Translations under genes and position numbers: made by a program
The notes under the pieces: generated by a model
Seen by the model: only the letters and a program-made list of their open reading frames with translations
Told to the model about the DNA's origin: nothing
Databases searched by the model: none
Shown here: positions 36,666 through 45,243 of the stretch, piece by piece
Layout of the letters: each line of letters starts with the position of its first letter
How positions within the stretch are numbered: position 1 is the first letter of the stretch
DNA from: Candidatus Pelagibacter communis
Lineage (GTDB): Bacteria; Pseudomonadota; Alphaproteobacteria; Pelagibacterales; Pelagibacteraceae
Reading direction: 5' to 3'
DNA: 64,000 nt
Assembly: GCF_001179845.1 (NCBI RefSeq)
Contig: NZ_CVSB01000006.1
Coordinates: 1 to 64,000 of the forward strand

Positions 36666-38320
36666 TAATTATCTTTCACCATATCATTTTTCATTTCATC
36701 ACCAAAGTATTTTAGGATGTTCTGAATTGGAGTTGGGATTGCTCCACAAAGAGCACATAAACATCCTTTTTGCATGGTAACCAACAATTCTTCTAGTAAT
36801 TTCAAAGGAATTTTAGCTGTTTTCTTTTTAGCTTGATCAAACATCTCCTTACCTCTGTAAGATCCAAGTCTTCCTGGGAAACATTTCCCGCACGATTCTT
36901 CAGCTGAGAATTCAAACAAATGATGAATGTATTCAGCCATTGGAAAATCTTTTGGAATACTAACTACACTTGCGTGACCTAACATAAAACCTTTTGATGT
37001 GAACTCTTGAAAATCTAAATTTAAATTTTCTATTTCACTTAAAGGAACAACCCCACCTAATGGTCCTCCTATTTGGAAAGCTTTAACAGGTTCTTTGTAT
37101 CCACCACCAATTTCATTAAATATTTTTTTCATTGGTGTACCCATATCAATTTCATAAACACCTGGGTTGTTAAAGAAACTATCCAAACAAACTAATTTTG
37201 TTCCAGCTGATTTTTTATTTCCAACTGAAGAAAATTTTTCTGATCCATTTAATAAAATTCCAGTTGCAGCAGCCAATGTTTCAACATTATTAACCACAGT
37301 TGGTTTTTTATATAACCCTTCGGTAACAGGGAAGGGAGGTCTAACATCAACCTCTGCTCTTCTTCCTTCAATAGAAGCTATCAAAGCTGTTTCTTCTCCA
37401 CAAATATAAGCACCTTGTCCTATACAAATTCCAAGATCAAAAGAAAAATCGGTTCCTAAAATATTTTCACCTAGTAAATTTAATTTTTTAAGTTCATTGA
37501 TGCAGCCATTAATTGCTTCAATAGATTTAGGATATTCACCTCTAATGTATAAAACTCCTTCATTACTTCCTATCACATAACCACAAATTACCATTCCAAA
37601 AATAACTTTTAAAGGTTGATCCTCTAATAAGTATCTGTCTGAGAAAGCACCAGAGTCACCCTCATCTGCATTACAGATAACATATTTTTTATCTCCTTTT
37701 GCTTTACTACAGAAATCCCATTTCATTCCTGTTGGAAAACCTGCACCACCTCTTCCTGTTAAATTTGAATCTAATAATGATTTTACTATTTCTTTTTTAT
37801 CTATTTTTAAAAATTTACTTAATTGCTCTTTGAATTGATCTGTTGATGATAACTTGTCATCCATTAAAAAACTTGTTGTAGCATAACTCTTAGAGAAAAA
37901 CTTATCTTGTTTAATTTCTTCACCATTTAAAATTTGATCTATTTTTTCAATATCTTTACCAGCATAATTTTCTCCATCATAATGGAAAGCATGGTTTTCA
38001 TAACAATGACCTAAGCAGAACATTTCTCCAACTTTGTCATCACCTAGTTTTTCTTTTAATTTATCTTTTAATTTATCTTGAGTACCTGCGCACATGCATG
38101 CACTACCATTGCAAACGAACGCTTTTTTTTCTCTATGAGAAGGTCTTAAAAATTCATAAAAGGATTCTGCACCATGGAGAGTTGAAACGCCTAGGTTATG
38201 TTTTTTTGCAATTTCTTTAATATCTTGTGGATTATCACTTAAAGTATTTTCTGAGATTTGCTTAAATAGGTTGTCTTTTAAGCCTATTCTGCCTGATAAA
38301 TTACTTATATTTTTTGACAC
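36665..38320 (-). CDS. fdsB: Formate dehydrogenase NuoE-NuoF fusion subunit (FMN/NAD, Fe-S)
   Basis: A 551-residue diaphorase subunit. The N-terminal 130 residues are a NuoE/FdsG thioredoxin-like 2Fe-2S domain (C70, C75, C102, C106). The rest is NuoF-like: GRGGAGFPTGMKWDF for NAD/FMN, EGDSGAFSDRYLLEDQP, ICGEETALIASIEGRR, and the 4Fe-4S ligands in ESCGKCFPGR and CLCALC. Most soluble formate dehydrogenases encode the two parts separately as FdsG and FdsB, so this is a natural fusion. Confidence 0.92.
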   Translation of the reverse strand: MSKNISNLSGRIGLKDNLFKQISENTLSDNPQDIKEIAKKHNLGVSTLHGAESFYEFLRPSHREKKAFVCNGSACMCAGTQDKLKDKLKEKLGDDKVGEMFCLGHCYENHAFHYDGENYAGKDIEKIDQILNGEEIKQDKFFSKSYATTSFLMDDKLSSTDQFKEQLSKFLKIDKKEIVKSLLDSNLTGRGGAGFPTGMKWDFCSKAKGDKKYVICNADEGDSGAFSDRYLLEDQPLKVIFGMVICGYVIGSNEGVLYIRGEYPKSIEAINGCINELKKLNLLGENILGTDFSFDLGICIGQGAYICGEETALIASIEGRRAEVDVRPPFPVTEGLYKKPTVVNNVETLAAATGILLNGSEKFSSVGNKKSAGTKLVCLDSFFNNPGVYEIDMGTPMKKIFNEIGGGYKEPVKAFQIGGPLGGVVPLSEIENLNLDFQEFTSKGFMLGHASVVSIPKDFPMAEYIHHLFEFSAEESCGKCFPGRLGSYRGKEMFDQAKKKTAKIPLKLLEELLVTMQKGCLCALCGAIPTPIQNILKYFGDEMKNDMVKDN

Positions 38321-38338
38321 AAATACCCTTTTATTAAT

Positions 38339-39178
38339 TTAGCCCACAATAACTTTTTTGTTATTTGTGTAAATATTAAAACTGTCCCTCTTTACGAAAC
38401 CAACAAGGGTAATGTCAAATTTATTCGCTAAATCGATGGCAAGACTAGTTGGCGCACCAACGCCTATCATTATACCTATATCCGTCATTAAGACCTTTTG
38501 AACCAATTCAAAATTTAGTCTACCTGAGCATGTTATAAATTGGTTTTTCGGATCAATTTGATTGTTCTTTAATGCACAACCAATAAGTTTATCAAGAGCA
38601 TTATGTCTTCCTACATCCTCTCTGACGGCAACTAATTCTCCATTACTATTAAAAAGACCACTTGCATGAATTCCACCTGTTTTACTGAATTCTGATTGGC
38701 CTTCTCTCAATGTATCTGGCGATTTAACAATTACCTCTTTTTTGATTTTGGGTTCTGATGAATTTGTTTTATTCTTTTTAACTATTTCTAGTGCATCAAG
38801 AGAAGATTTTCCACATACACCACATGAGGAATTAGTTAAAAAGTCTCTTTTTATTTTTGCAATATTTATATTTTTAGAATTATTTAAAGTTGCTAATATT
38901 TTATTTTGAATATTGTATTGACCAACTTTATCTCCATAACTATCTATTGAGTCAATATCACTAATATTTGTTATGATTTGTTCATTATATAAAAATCCTC
39001 TTACAAGATCCTCATCATCACCTGGAGTTCTCATTGTTATAGATAAACTTTGATTGATCCATTTATCAGATTCCTTAAACTTTAATGAAATCTCCAATGG
39101 TTCTTCAATTGAAATTAAATCATCTATATTCTCAAACTTATTAGATGAATATTTTAAAACTTTGTATTTAGAATTCAT
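38339..39178 (-). CDS. fdhD: Formate dehydrogenase accessory sulfurtransferase FdhD
   Basis: A 279-residue sulfur carrier needed to insert sulfur into the molybdenum cofactor of formate dehydrogenase. The loop cysteines are in TNSSCGVCGKSSLDAL. The blocks SITMRTPGDDEDLVRGFLYN, GGIHASGLFN, VAVREDVGRHNALDKLIG and FITCSGRLNFELVQK are family-typical. It is 18 bases upstream of the fusion subunit gene on the same strand. Confidence 0.95.
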   Translation of the reverse strand: MNSKYKVLKYSSNKFENIDDLISIEEPLEISLKFKESDKWINQSLSITMRTPGDDEDLVRGFLYNEQIITNISDIDSIDSYGDKVGQYNIQNKILATLNNSKNINIAKIKRDFLTNSSCGVCGKSSLDALEIVKKNKTNSSEPKIKKEVIVKSPDTLREGQSEFSKTGGIHASGLFNSNGELVAVREDVGRHNALDKLIGCALKNNQIDPKNQFITCSGRLNFELVQKVLMTDIGIMIGVGAPTSLAIDLANKFDITLVGFVKRDSFNIYTNNKKVIVG

Positions 39179-39182
39179 TAAA

Positions 39183-39659
39183 TTATTTTAATGGATAGTT
39201 TTTTTTTAATAAATATTTGTTAATTATAATTGCTAATAGCAATATAATTATACAACCAAAAATTATTGGATTAATTAAATAATCATAAGAGGCACTTCCA
39301 ATAATAACTATAATTGGATTTCCACCAGCAGGTGGATGAACAATATTAAATAAAATCATTAAAAAAACACCTGCTCCAACAGCAGTTGCAATACTGATAT
39401 AAATAGGAAGTGGAATAAAGTTTACAAAAATAACTCCTACTAAAGCAGTTACCAAATGACCAAAAAAAACATTTTTTGGTTGTGCAAATGGGCTTTCTGG
39501 AAAACCAAAAAGTAAAACCATTGAAGAACCGAAAGAGGCTGCAATAAAATATCCGAGTGTACTTTTGTAAGTAAGGACTGTTAGCACACCAATTGTAAAT
39601 GCAGAAAAAAAACCTGCAATTAATGCTTTTTGCAATAATGGTTTTGTAATTTTAATCAT
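39183..39659 (-). CDS. HPP-family integral membrane protein
   Basis: A 158-residue membrane protein with four or five helices. The namesake motif is in NIVHPPAGGNPIIVI, and FGFPESPFAQPKNVFFGH is the other conserved block. Homologues have been linked to nitrite or other small-anion transport. Being between fdhD and an Fe-S scaffold gene, it could move formate or another small anion, but that is an inference. Gaps to both neighbours are 4 and 0 bases. Confidence 0.85.
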   Translation of the reverse strand: MIKITKPLLQKALIAGFFSAFTIGVLTVLTYKSTLGYFIAASFGSSMVLLFGFPESPFAQPKNVFFGHLVTALVGVIFVNFIPLPIYISIATAVGAGVFLMILFNIVHPPAGGNPIIVIIGSASYDYLINPIIFGCIIILLLAIIINKYLLKKNYPLK

Positions 39660-40058
39660 TTATATTTTTAATGCTTTCGCAATAGTTCTTAAAGGTAAAA
39701 GCAAACATTCTTTTCTTGAAAGATTTTTTTTATCTAAAATTTCTTTAAAGTCTTTCCAATGTTTTTCCATACCTACTTTTGCGTTCTCAAAAAGTTGCTC
39801 ACCAACTTTTATAAATTTTTTAACATCATCAACTTTTTTTTCTTTAATTTTTCTGGATAATAGACTGACTGATGCCTGACAATAAACACACGATTTACAC
39901 TGATAACCCATATCTTTTACAACATCTTCTTTGACAATTAAGCTTATTTCCATCTCATCACCACATAATGGATTTTTGTGTTTTGACTTATGAGTATAGT
40001 TTTCAACAACTTTATTATTTTCAGTATGGGCTGCTATTTCTAAAATTCTTAAATCCAT
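39660..40058 (-). CDS. IscU/SufU-like iron-sulfur cluster scaffold
   Basis: A 132-residue NifU-N-type protein. Cluster-ligand cysteines are in KNPLCGDEMEISL, CKSCVYCQASVSLLS and the C-terminal KECLLLPLRTI. The pattern fits the scaffold fold with a changed spacing: the second site has an extra Cys pair. Its place at the head of the formate dehydrogenase run suggests a dedicated supply of clusters to this Fe-S-rich enzyme. The housekeeping assembly system is not in the window. Confidence 0.82.
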   Translation of the reverse strand: MDLRILEIAAHTENNKVVENYTHKSKHKNPLCGDEMEISLIVKEDVVKDMGYQCKSCVYCQASVSLLSRKIKEKKVDDVKKFIKVGEQLFENAKVGMEKHWKDFKEILDKKNLSRKECLLLPLRTIAKALKI

Positions 40059-40070
40059 TTAATTTCTTTA

Positions 40071-40084
40071 ATTCAACATTGAAT
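40071..40084. promoter_or_regulatory. Inverted repeat between fdh and moco operons
   Basis: ATTCAA-CA-TTGAAT is a perfect 14-bp inverted repeat in the 42-bp gap between the divergent scaffold/fdh run and mobA-moeA. It could be an operator shared by both operons. The short length and AT-rich context mean chance is possible. Confidence 0.3.
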
Positions 40085-40100
40085 GTTTTATATTTTATAG

Positions 40101-40709
40101 ATGGATCATAACAATATTTTAGGCACTGTGCTAGCAGGCGGTAAGTCACAAAGGTTTGGAGAAGATAAATCCCAAGTAAAGTTAGCTGGTAAATTATTAA
40201 TTGATCACATGTTGACTGAAATTAGTGATGAATTCAAGGAGCTTTTAATAGTATCAAATAATAAAATTAATTTTCATAAATCAGAAAAAATTTCAATAAT
40301 TGAAGATTATGAAAAAGGTCTTGGTCCGTTAGGAGGAGTTTTTTCAGCAATGAAATGGATAAAAGAAAATCAAAAAGACTACAAATGGATAGCAACTTTC
40401 CCTGTTGATACACCTTTTTTTAAGAGACAAATACTAAAAGATTTTATTCAAAATATTAATTTCAATGAAAGCGATTTATTTTTCATTAAGTCAAATAACA
40501 CACGACACAATATATTTGGCTTATGGTCGATTAATTTATTAGATAAGTTAGAGAAGGATCTAAAAAATGGAGAAAGAAAAGTAGAGTTGTGGGCTAATAA
40601 TACTGGGGTAAAAATAATTAATATGGAGTTTTCAAATAATGATCCTTTCTTTAATATAAATACAAAAGAAGATTTAAAAAAAGCTGAAGAAATACTCAAA
40701 AATGATTAG
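40101..40709 (+). CDS. mobA: Molybdenum cofactor guanylyltransferase
   Basis: A 202-residue nucleotidyltransferase attaching GMP to molybdopterin to make the MGD form used by formate dehydrogenase. The signature loop is VLAGGKSQRFGEDKSQVKLAGK at about 8-29, and PVDTPFFKRQIL carries the metal Asp. It overlaps moeA by 8 bases. This is the cofactor form required by the fdsA product encoded divergently. Confidence 0.9.
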   Translation: MDHNNILGTVLAGGKSQRFGEDKSQVKLAGKLLIDHMLTEISDEFKELLIVSNNKINFHKSEKISIIEDYEKGLGPLGGVFSAMKWIKENQKDYKWIATFPVDTPFFKRQILKDFIQNINFNESDLFFIKSNNTRHNIFGLWSINLLDKLEKDLKNGERKVELWANNTGVKIINMEFSNNDPFFNINTKEDLKKAEEILKND

Positions 40710-41946
40710 TTACGAAAAATCAAAGACAATTTTAAAAAAAGCCAAAATTAAAATTAAAGATGAGTCTATAAAGAGTGTAAATTCTCTAAATAGAGTAGTT
40801 TCTACCAATATTTATTCTAACATAAATTATCCAACAGGGAATAATGCTGCATTTGATGGGTACGCAATTAATTCAAAAGATACTAATGGATTAAGAAAAA
40901 AATTGCCAAAAAAATTTAAAATTATTGGTTCAATAGCGGCAGGAATGAAACCATTTAATAAAAAGATAAAAAAATTTGATACTGCCGAAATAATGACTGG
41001 AGGAATTATACCAAAGGGTTTTGATACAATTATTCCTATAGAACAAATAATTTTTGCGCCTAATAAAAAATATATTTTAATTGACCAAAAAATAAAAAAA
41101 TTTAATCACGTTAGGTTTGTAGGTTCGGATTATAAAAAGGGGGAGGTTATAATAAAAAAAAATACAATTGTTCAACCAAACCATATTTTAGCTTTTAAAA
41201 GTTTAGGCATTAAAAATATTAAAGTAAAAAAAAGAATTAATATATTATTTTTTTCAACAGGAAACGAAATATCAGACAAAGATAATATTCCAAATTGGAT
41301 GGTAAGAAATTCCAACACACACTATATAAAAAACTTAAATCAAAATTTTTTATTTAATTTTAAAAGCGGCAGTATATTAAGAGATAATCATCAAAATATT
41401 TTTAAACAAAAAATAAATAAATTAATTAAATCTAAAGATGATATTATTATTACGTCAGGTGCTGTTTCCGCAGGTAAATTTGATTTTATACCAGATGTTG
41501 TTAAAAAATTTAAGTTATCAAACTACTTTAAAAGTGCTGCAATAAGGCCTGGAAAACCAATAATGTTTGCAAAAATCAAAGGAAAAGAAAAGGCAATATT
41601 TGGACTCCCTGGAAATCCCATTTCCTCTGCTGCATGTTTTAGATTTTTTGTAATTCCATATATTTTAAATGCTTTAGGATTAGCTGAAGAAAAATCAATC
41701 AAAGCTATTTTGACGAATGGATTTGATAAAAAAAAGAATTTCACAAGATTTGTAAAGAGCAAGTTAAGCACAACTAAAAATGGAAAAATAAATGTTGAAA
41801 TTTTAAAAGGTCAAGAGTCTTTTAGAATTAAATCATTTGTAAAATCAAATATTTGGGTTTTGTTACCAGCGGGTAAATCAAAATTTAAAAAAGGAGAGAT
41901 CGTTGATTGTTTTTTCCCCAACCTTTCAAATCAAAATTTAGTTTAG
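40702..41946 (+). CDS. moeA: Molybdopterin molybdenumtransferase
   Basis: A 414-residue MoeA that inserts molybdenum into adenylylated molybdopterin. Visible are NAAFDGYAINSKDT, the block EIMTGGIIPKGFDTIIPIEQ, FFSTGNEISD, TSGAVSAGKFDF, and KPIMFAKIKGK with GLPGNPISSAACF. It is lysine-rich like its neighbours. Other molybdopterin synthesis genes are not in the window. Confidence 0.93.
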   Translation: MISYEKSKTILKKAKIKIKDESIKSVNSLNRVVSTNIYSNINYPTGNNAAFDGYAINSKDTNGLRKKLPKKFKIIGSIAAGMKPFNKKIKKFDTAEIMTGGIIPKGFDTIIPIEQIIFAPNKKYILIDQKIKKFNHVRFVGSDYKKGEVIIKKNTIVQPNHILAFKSLGIKNIKVKKRINILFFSTGNEISDKDNIPNWMVRNSNTHYIKNLNQNFLFNFKSGSILRDNHQNIFKQKINKLIKSKDDIIITSGAVSAGKFDFIPDVVKKFKLSNYFKSAAIRPGKPIMFAKIKGKEKAIFGLPGNPISSAACFRFFVIPYILNALGLAEEKSIKAILTNGFDKKKNFTRFVKSKLSTTKNGKINVEILKGQESFRIKSFVKSNIWVLLPAGKSKFKKGEIVDCFFPNLSNQNLV

Positions 41947-41953
41947 AAACGTA

Positions 41954-41982
41954 TTTTTGTTGTAGAAAATTCTATTTACAAT
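41954..41982 (+). promoter_or_regulatory. Candidate promoter of the guanidino/glycine operon
   Basis: TTTTTG (41954-41959), 17-bp spacer, TACAAT (41977-41982), 13 bases before the EamA ATG. The spacer holds TAGAA-AA-TTCTA (41963-41974), a short inverted repeat. The -35 match is weak, so this is only a candidate. Confidence 0.3.
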
Positions 41983-41995
41983 TAGATTTCTCATT

Positions 41996-42901
41996 ATGTT
42001 AGAGTTAAGAAATCCAAGAATAGCCATTCCCGTCGTGCTTTTTGCTGGTCTGCTGTGGTCGTTTGGTCCATTAGTGGTTCGATACATGGATAATCCGCAA
42101 TTGGCACCTTGGCAGTACATTTTTGGCAGAGGTTTAACAATTTTCATCCTATTAAATCTTTATTTATTTTTCGAGGAAGGAAAAAATTTTTACAAAAACT
42201 ATTATAAAATAGGTTTATCTGGAGTAATCGGTGGATCTGGGTTGGGGATCGCTATGATTACATTTATTTATTCAATTACAAATACTAGTGCCGCAGTTAC
42301 TTTGCTTTGTTTAGCAGCAATGCCCTTTTTTACAGCATTATTGGCATTTTTATTTTTAAGAGAAAAAATTTCTCTCAATGTTTGGATATCAATAATAATT
42401 GCATCAGTTGGTATCATTATTATGGCACTTGGAAACACAGGTGAAAAATCATTAATTGGTTTTGTATTTGGTTTAGCCTCCTCAATTGGTTTCTCAGTTT
42501 TTTCTGTAACGCTTAGATGGAGAAAAGAAACGCCAAAATTCACAACGGTAGCTTTTGCAGGTTTCTTTTGTTTTGTATTTGCAACAATTATGATTTTATC
42601 AAAAGACTTGGTTTTCTTTTCATCTAGCTACAACGGAGCTTTGTTTTCTTTACATGGAACACTAGTCTGTTTTGGTTTAATTTTATATTCAATTGGATCT
42701 AAAGCGATACCAGCAGCAGAACTGACTTTATTATCTTTAACTGAAGTTGTAGGTGGAATTTTTTGGGTTTGGTTGCCATTATTTGGTATTAATGAAGTAC
42801 CATCCACAAATACTATAATCGGTGGTTTTTTTCTTTTTGTATCTATATTTTATTACAGTTTAATAATGAGATGGAACAAAAGATATATAGCATTAAATTA
42901 A
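41996..42901 (+). CDS. EamA-family (DMT superfamily) transporter, creatinase operon
   Basis: A 301-residue membrane protein with about ten helices and two EamA repeats: WSFGPLVVRYMDNPQLAPWQ opens the first, FLFLREKISLNVWISI closes it, and LLSLTEVVGGIFWVWLPLFG lies in the second. It ends one base before the creatinase start, so it is tightly linked to guanidino metabolism. I infer that its cargo may be creatine, guanidinoacetate, urea, ornithine or glycine; direction is unknown. Confidence 0.87.
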   Translation: MLELRNPRIAIPVVLFAGLLWSFGPLVVRYMDNPQLAPWQYIFGRGLTIFILLNLYLFFEEGKNFYKNYYKIGLSGVIGGSGLGIAMITFIYSITNTSAAVTLLCLAAMPFFTALLAFLFLREKISLNVWISIIIASVGIIIMALGNTGEKSLIGFVFGLASSIGFSVFSVTLRWRKETPKFTTVAFAGFFCFVFATIMILSKDLVFFSSSYNGALFSLHGTLVCFGLILYSIGSKAIPAAELTLLSLTEVVGGIFWVWLPLFGINEVPSTNTIIGGFFLFVSIFYYSLIMRWNKRYIALN

Positions 42902-42902
42902 T

Positions 42903-44120
42903 ATGGAACGACCAGATTTTTTTGAACTTAAAAACGGTGAAAAAGTAAAATTACCATTTACTGATAAAGAATATAACGATCGAGCAAGTAAACTTAGATC
43001 AGTGATGGACCAAAACGGTCTTGATATGGTTATCTTAACATCCATGCATAACATTGCATATTACACAGGTTTTATTTATTGCTCTTTTGGTAGACCATAC
43101 GGATGTGTGATCACTCAAAATAAAATCTCAACAATTTCAGCTAATATTGATGCAAGTCAACCATGGCGTAGATCTCATTGTGATAACGTTATTTATACTG
43201 ATTGGAAAAGAGATAATTTTTTAAGAGCCATTGTTTCAATTATTGGAAGAGATGAACCTCCAAAAAATATTGGAATAGAAAATGATCATGTCACTTTAGA
43301 TATGCGAGAAAAAATAGGATCTATTTTTACTTTCTCTGTGTTTAGTGATGTTTCAAAAGATCTAATGAAGCTTAGAATGATTAAATCGAACGAAGAAATT
43401 GAAATCATTAGAAATGGTGCAAGAATTGCAGATATTGGTGGTGAAGAAATAGTTAAAAATATAAGAGAAGATAATACTGAGATCGAAGTAGCAATAGCAG
43501 CAAGAGATAGAATGGAAAGAGAGATTGTTAAAAGTTATCCAGGTGCAGAGTACATGGATACTTGGGTATGGTTTCAATCGGGCATCAATACAGATGGAGC
43601 TCACAATCCAAAGACTAATAGAAAATTGGTTAAAGGAGATATTTTATCTTTAAATACTTTTCCAATGATCTCAGGATACTACACTGCACTAGAACGAACT
43701 TTATTTTTAGATCATGCTGATGATGCTTCACTTAAAGCTTGGGAAGCAAATGTTAAAGTTCATAAACGTGGATTAGAATTGATTAAACCAGGTGTTAAAT
43801 GTTCAGACATTTGTCATGAGCTAAATGAATTATTTGCTGAGCTTGGTTATCTTCAGTACCGAACTTTTGGCTACGGTCATTCATTTGGTATGCTTTCACA
43901 CTTTTATGGAAGAGAAGCAGGTTTAGAATTAAGAGAAGATATTGATACTGTTCTTGAGGAAAATATGGTCGTGTCGATGGAGCCAATGATAATGATACCA
44001 GAGGGTAATCCTGGCGCAGGTGGATATAGAGAACACGATATTTTGGTGATTGGTAAAGATGGAGCAGAGAATATTACAAAATTTCCTTTTGGTCCTGAGC
44101 ATAATATTATAAAAAACTAA
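42903..44120 (+). CDS. Creatinase (creatine amidinohydrolase), M24 fold
   Basis: A 405-residue pita-bread-fold hydrolase. Known creatinases split creatine to sarcosine and urea without metal. The match to Pseudomonas creatinase as I recall it is very close: TSMHNIAYYTGFIYCSFGRP, DTWVWFQSGINTDGAHNP, YYTALERTLFLDH, FGYGHSFGMLSHFYGREAGL and VVSMEPMIM. Catalytic and substrate residues align with a constant two-residue shift: H234, E264, R337 and E360 for H232, E262, R335 and E358; R64 is also kept. It may alternatively use guanidinoacetate. It is followed 5 bases later by an amidinotransferase. Confidence 0.88.
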   Translation: MERPDFFELKNGEKVKLPFTDKEYNDRASKLRSVMDQNGLDMVILTSMHNIAYYTGFIYCSFGRPYGCVITQNKISTISANIDASQPWRRSHCDNVIYTDWKRDNFLRAIVSIIGRDEPPKNIGIENDHVTLDMREKIGSIFTFSVFSDVSKDLMKLRMIKSNEEIEIIRNGARIADIGGEEIVKNIREDNTEIEVAIAARDRMEREIVKSYPGAEYMDTWVWFQSGINTDGAHNPKTNRKLVKGDILSLNTFPMISGYYTALERTLFLDHADDASLKAWEANVKVHKRGLELIKPGVKCSDICHELNELFAELGYLQYRTFGYGHSFGMLSHFYGREAGLELREDIDTVLEENMVVSMEPMIMIPEGNPGAGGYREHDILVIGKDGAENITKFPFGPEHNIIKN

Positions 44121-44125
44121 TCTTT

Positions 44126-45241
44126 ATGAGCGAGAATAAAACTATTGTTAATAGTTGGAACGAGTGGGATCCGTTAAAACATGTCATTGTTGGAAGAGCG
44201 GATGGCACTTGTATTCCAGCACCAGAGCCAGCATTAGACGCTAAAGTTCCTGAAGATAGTGATATGCGGGGTCAGTTTGGTCCAAGAACTAAAGACACTG
44301 TAGATAAAGCAAATGAATTATTAGATAACTTTTCAAATATGCTTCAAAAAAGAGGTATTAAAGTTGATCGACCAACACCAATTGATTTTAATCAAAAAAC
44401 TTCCACACCTGACTGGGAAGCAGAAACCATGTTTGGCTGCATGCCTCCAAGAGATGTTTTGTTGACAGTAGGAAACGAAATTTTAGAAGCTACAATGAGT
44501 TATCGTTGTCGTTGGTTTGAATATTTATGTTACCGACCACTTTTAAAAGATTATTACAATCAAGATCCTAACATGAGACACGAGTCTGCTCCAAAACCAA
44601 GATTAACGGATGCAGATTACAGAAAAGATTATTTGTCAGATAAAATTGGTGTTCAAAAAAGATTAGAGTGGACTGAGAAAAAATATTTTGTAACTACTGA
44701 GGAAGAACCATTGTTTGATGCAGCAGATGTATTGAGATTTGGAAAAGATTTAGTTGTTCAACATGGATTTACAACAAATTTAAAAGGAATTGATTGGCTT
44801 AAAAGACATTATAAAGATCATAGAGTTCATGCAGTAAATTTTCCAGGTGATCCTTATCCAATTCATATTGATGCAACTTTTACCCCAATAAAAGAGGGTT
44901 TAATTATCAATAACCCACAAAGAAGACTTCCTAAGGAACAAAGAAAATTATTTGAAGACAATGGTTGGGAAATCTTAGACAGTGCGCAACCAGCACATAA
45001 CGAACCACCACCATTATGTTATTCATCAACTTGGCTATCAATGAATGTTTTAGTTTTAGATCCTAAAACTGTATGTGTGGAAAAAAGTGAAAAATACCAA
45101 GCTGAACAATTAGATAAATTAGGAATGGAAGTTATACCAGTAGAGCTTAGAGATGCTTACGCTTTTGGTGGAGGTTTACATTGTTGTACTGCAGACGTTT
45201 ACCGAGAGGGTGAACTTAAAGATTACTTTCCAAAACAATAA
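44126..45241 (+). CDS. Glycine amidinotransferase-like enzyme (AGAT family)
   Basis: A 371-residue amidinotransferase. It resembles arginine:glycine amidinotransferase: WNEWDPLKHVIVGRADGTCI, the block MPPRDVLLTVGNEILEATMS with YRCRWFEYLCYR, EPLFDAADVLRFGKD, HIDATFTPI and GGGLHCC. The catalytic set is D198, H247, D249 and C353. Known reaction: arginine plus glycine gives guanidinoacetate plus ornithine, and it is reversible. The acceptor could instead be another amine. A guanidinoacetate methyltransferase, needed to make creatine, is not nearby, so the pair AGAT-creatinase is not a plain creatine pathway. Confidence 0.87.
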   Translation: MSENKTIVNSWNEWDPLKHVIVGRADGTCIPAPEPALDAKVPEDSDMRGQFGPRTKDTVDKANELLDNFSNMLQKRGIKVDRPTPIDFNQKTSTPDWEAETMFGCMPPRDVLLTVGNEILEATMSYRCRWFEYLCYRPLLKDYYNQDPNMRHESAPKPRLTDADYRKDYLSDKIGVQKRLEWTEKKYFVTTEEEPLFDAADVLRFGKDLVVQHGFTTNLKGIDWLKRHYKDHRVHAVNFPGDPYPIHIDATFTPIKEGLIINNPQRRLPKEQRKLFEDNGWEILDSAQPAHNEPPPLCYSSTWLSMNVLVLDPKTVCVEKSEKYQAEQLDKLGMEVIPVELRDAYAFGGGLHCCTADVYREGELKDYFPKQ

Positions 45242-45243
45242 TT

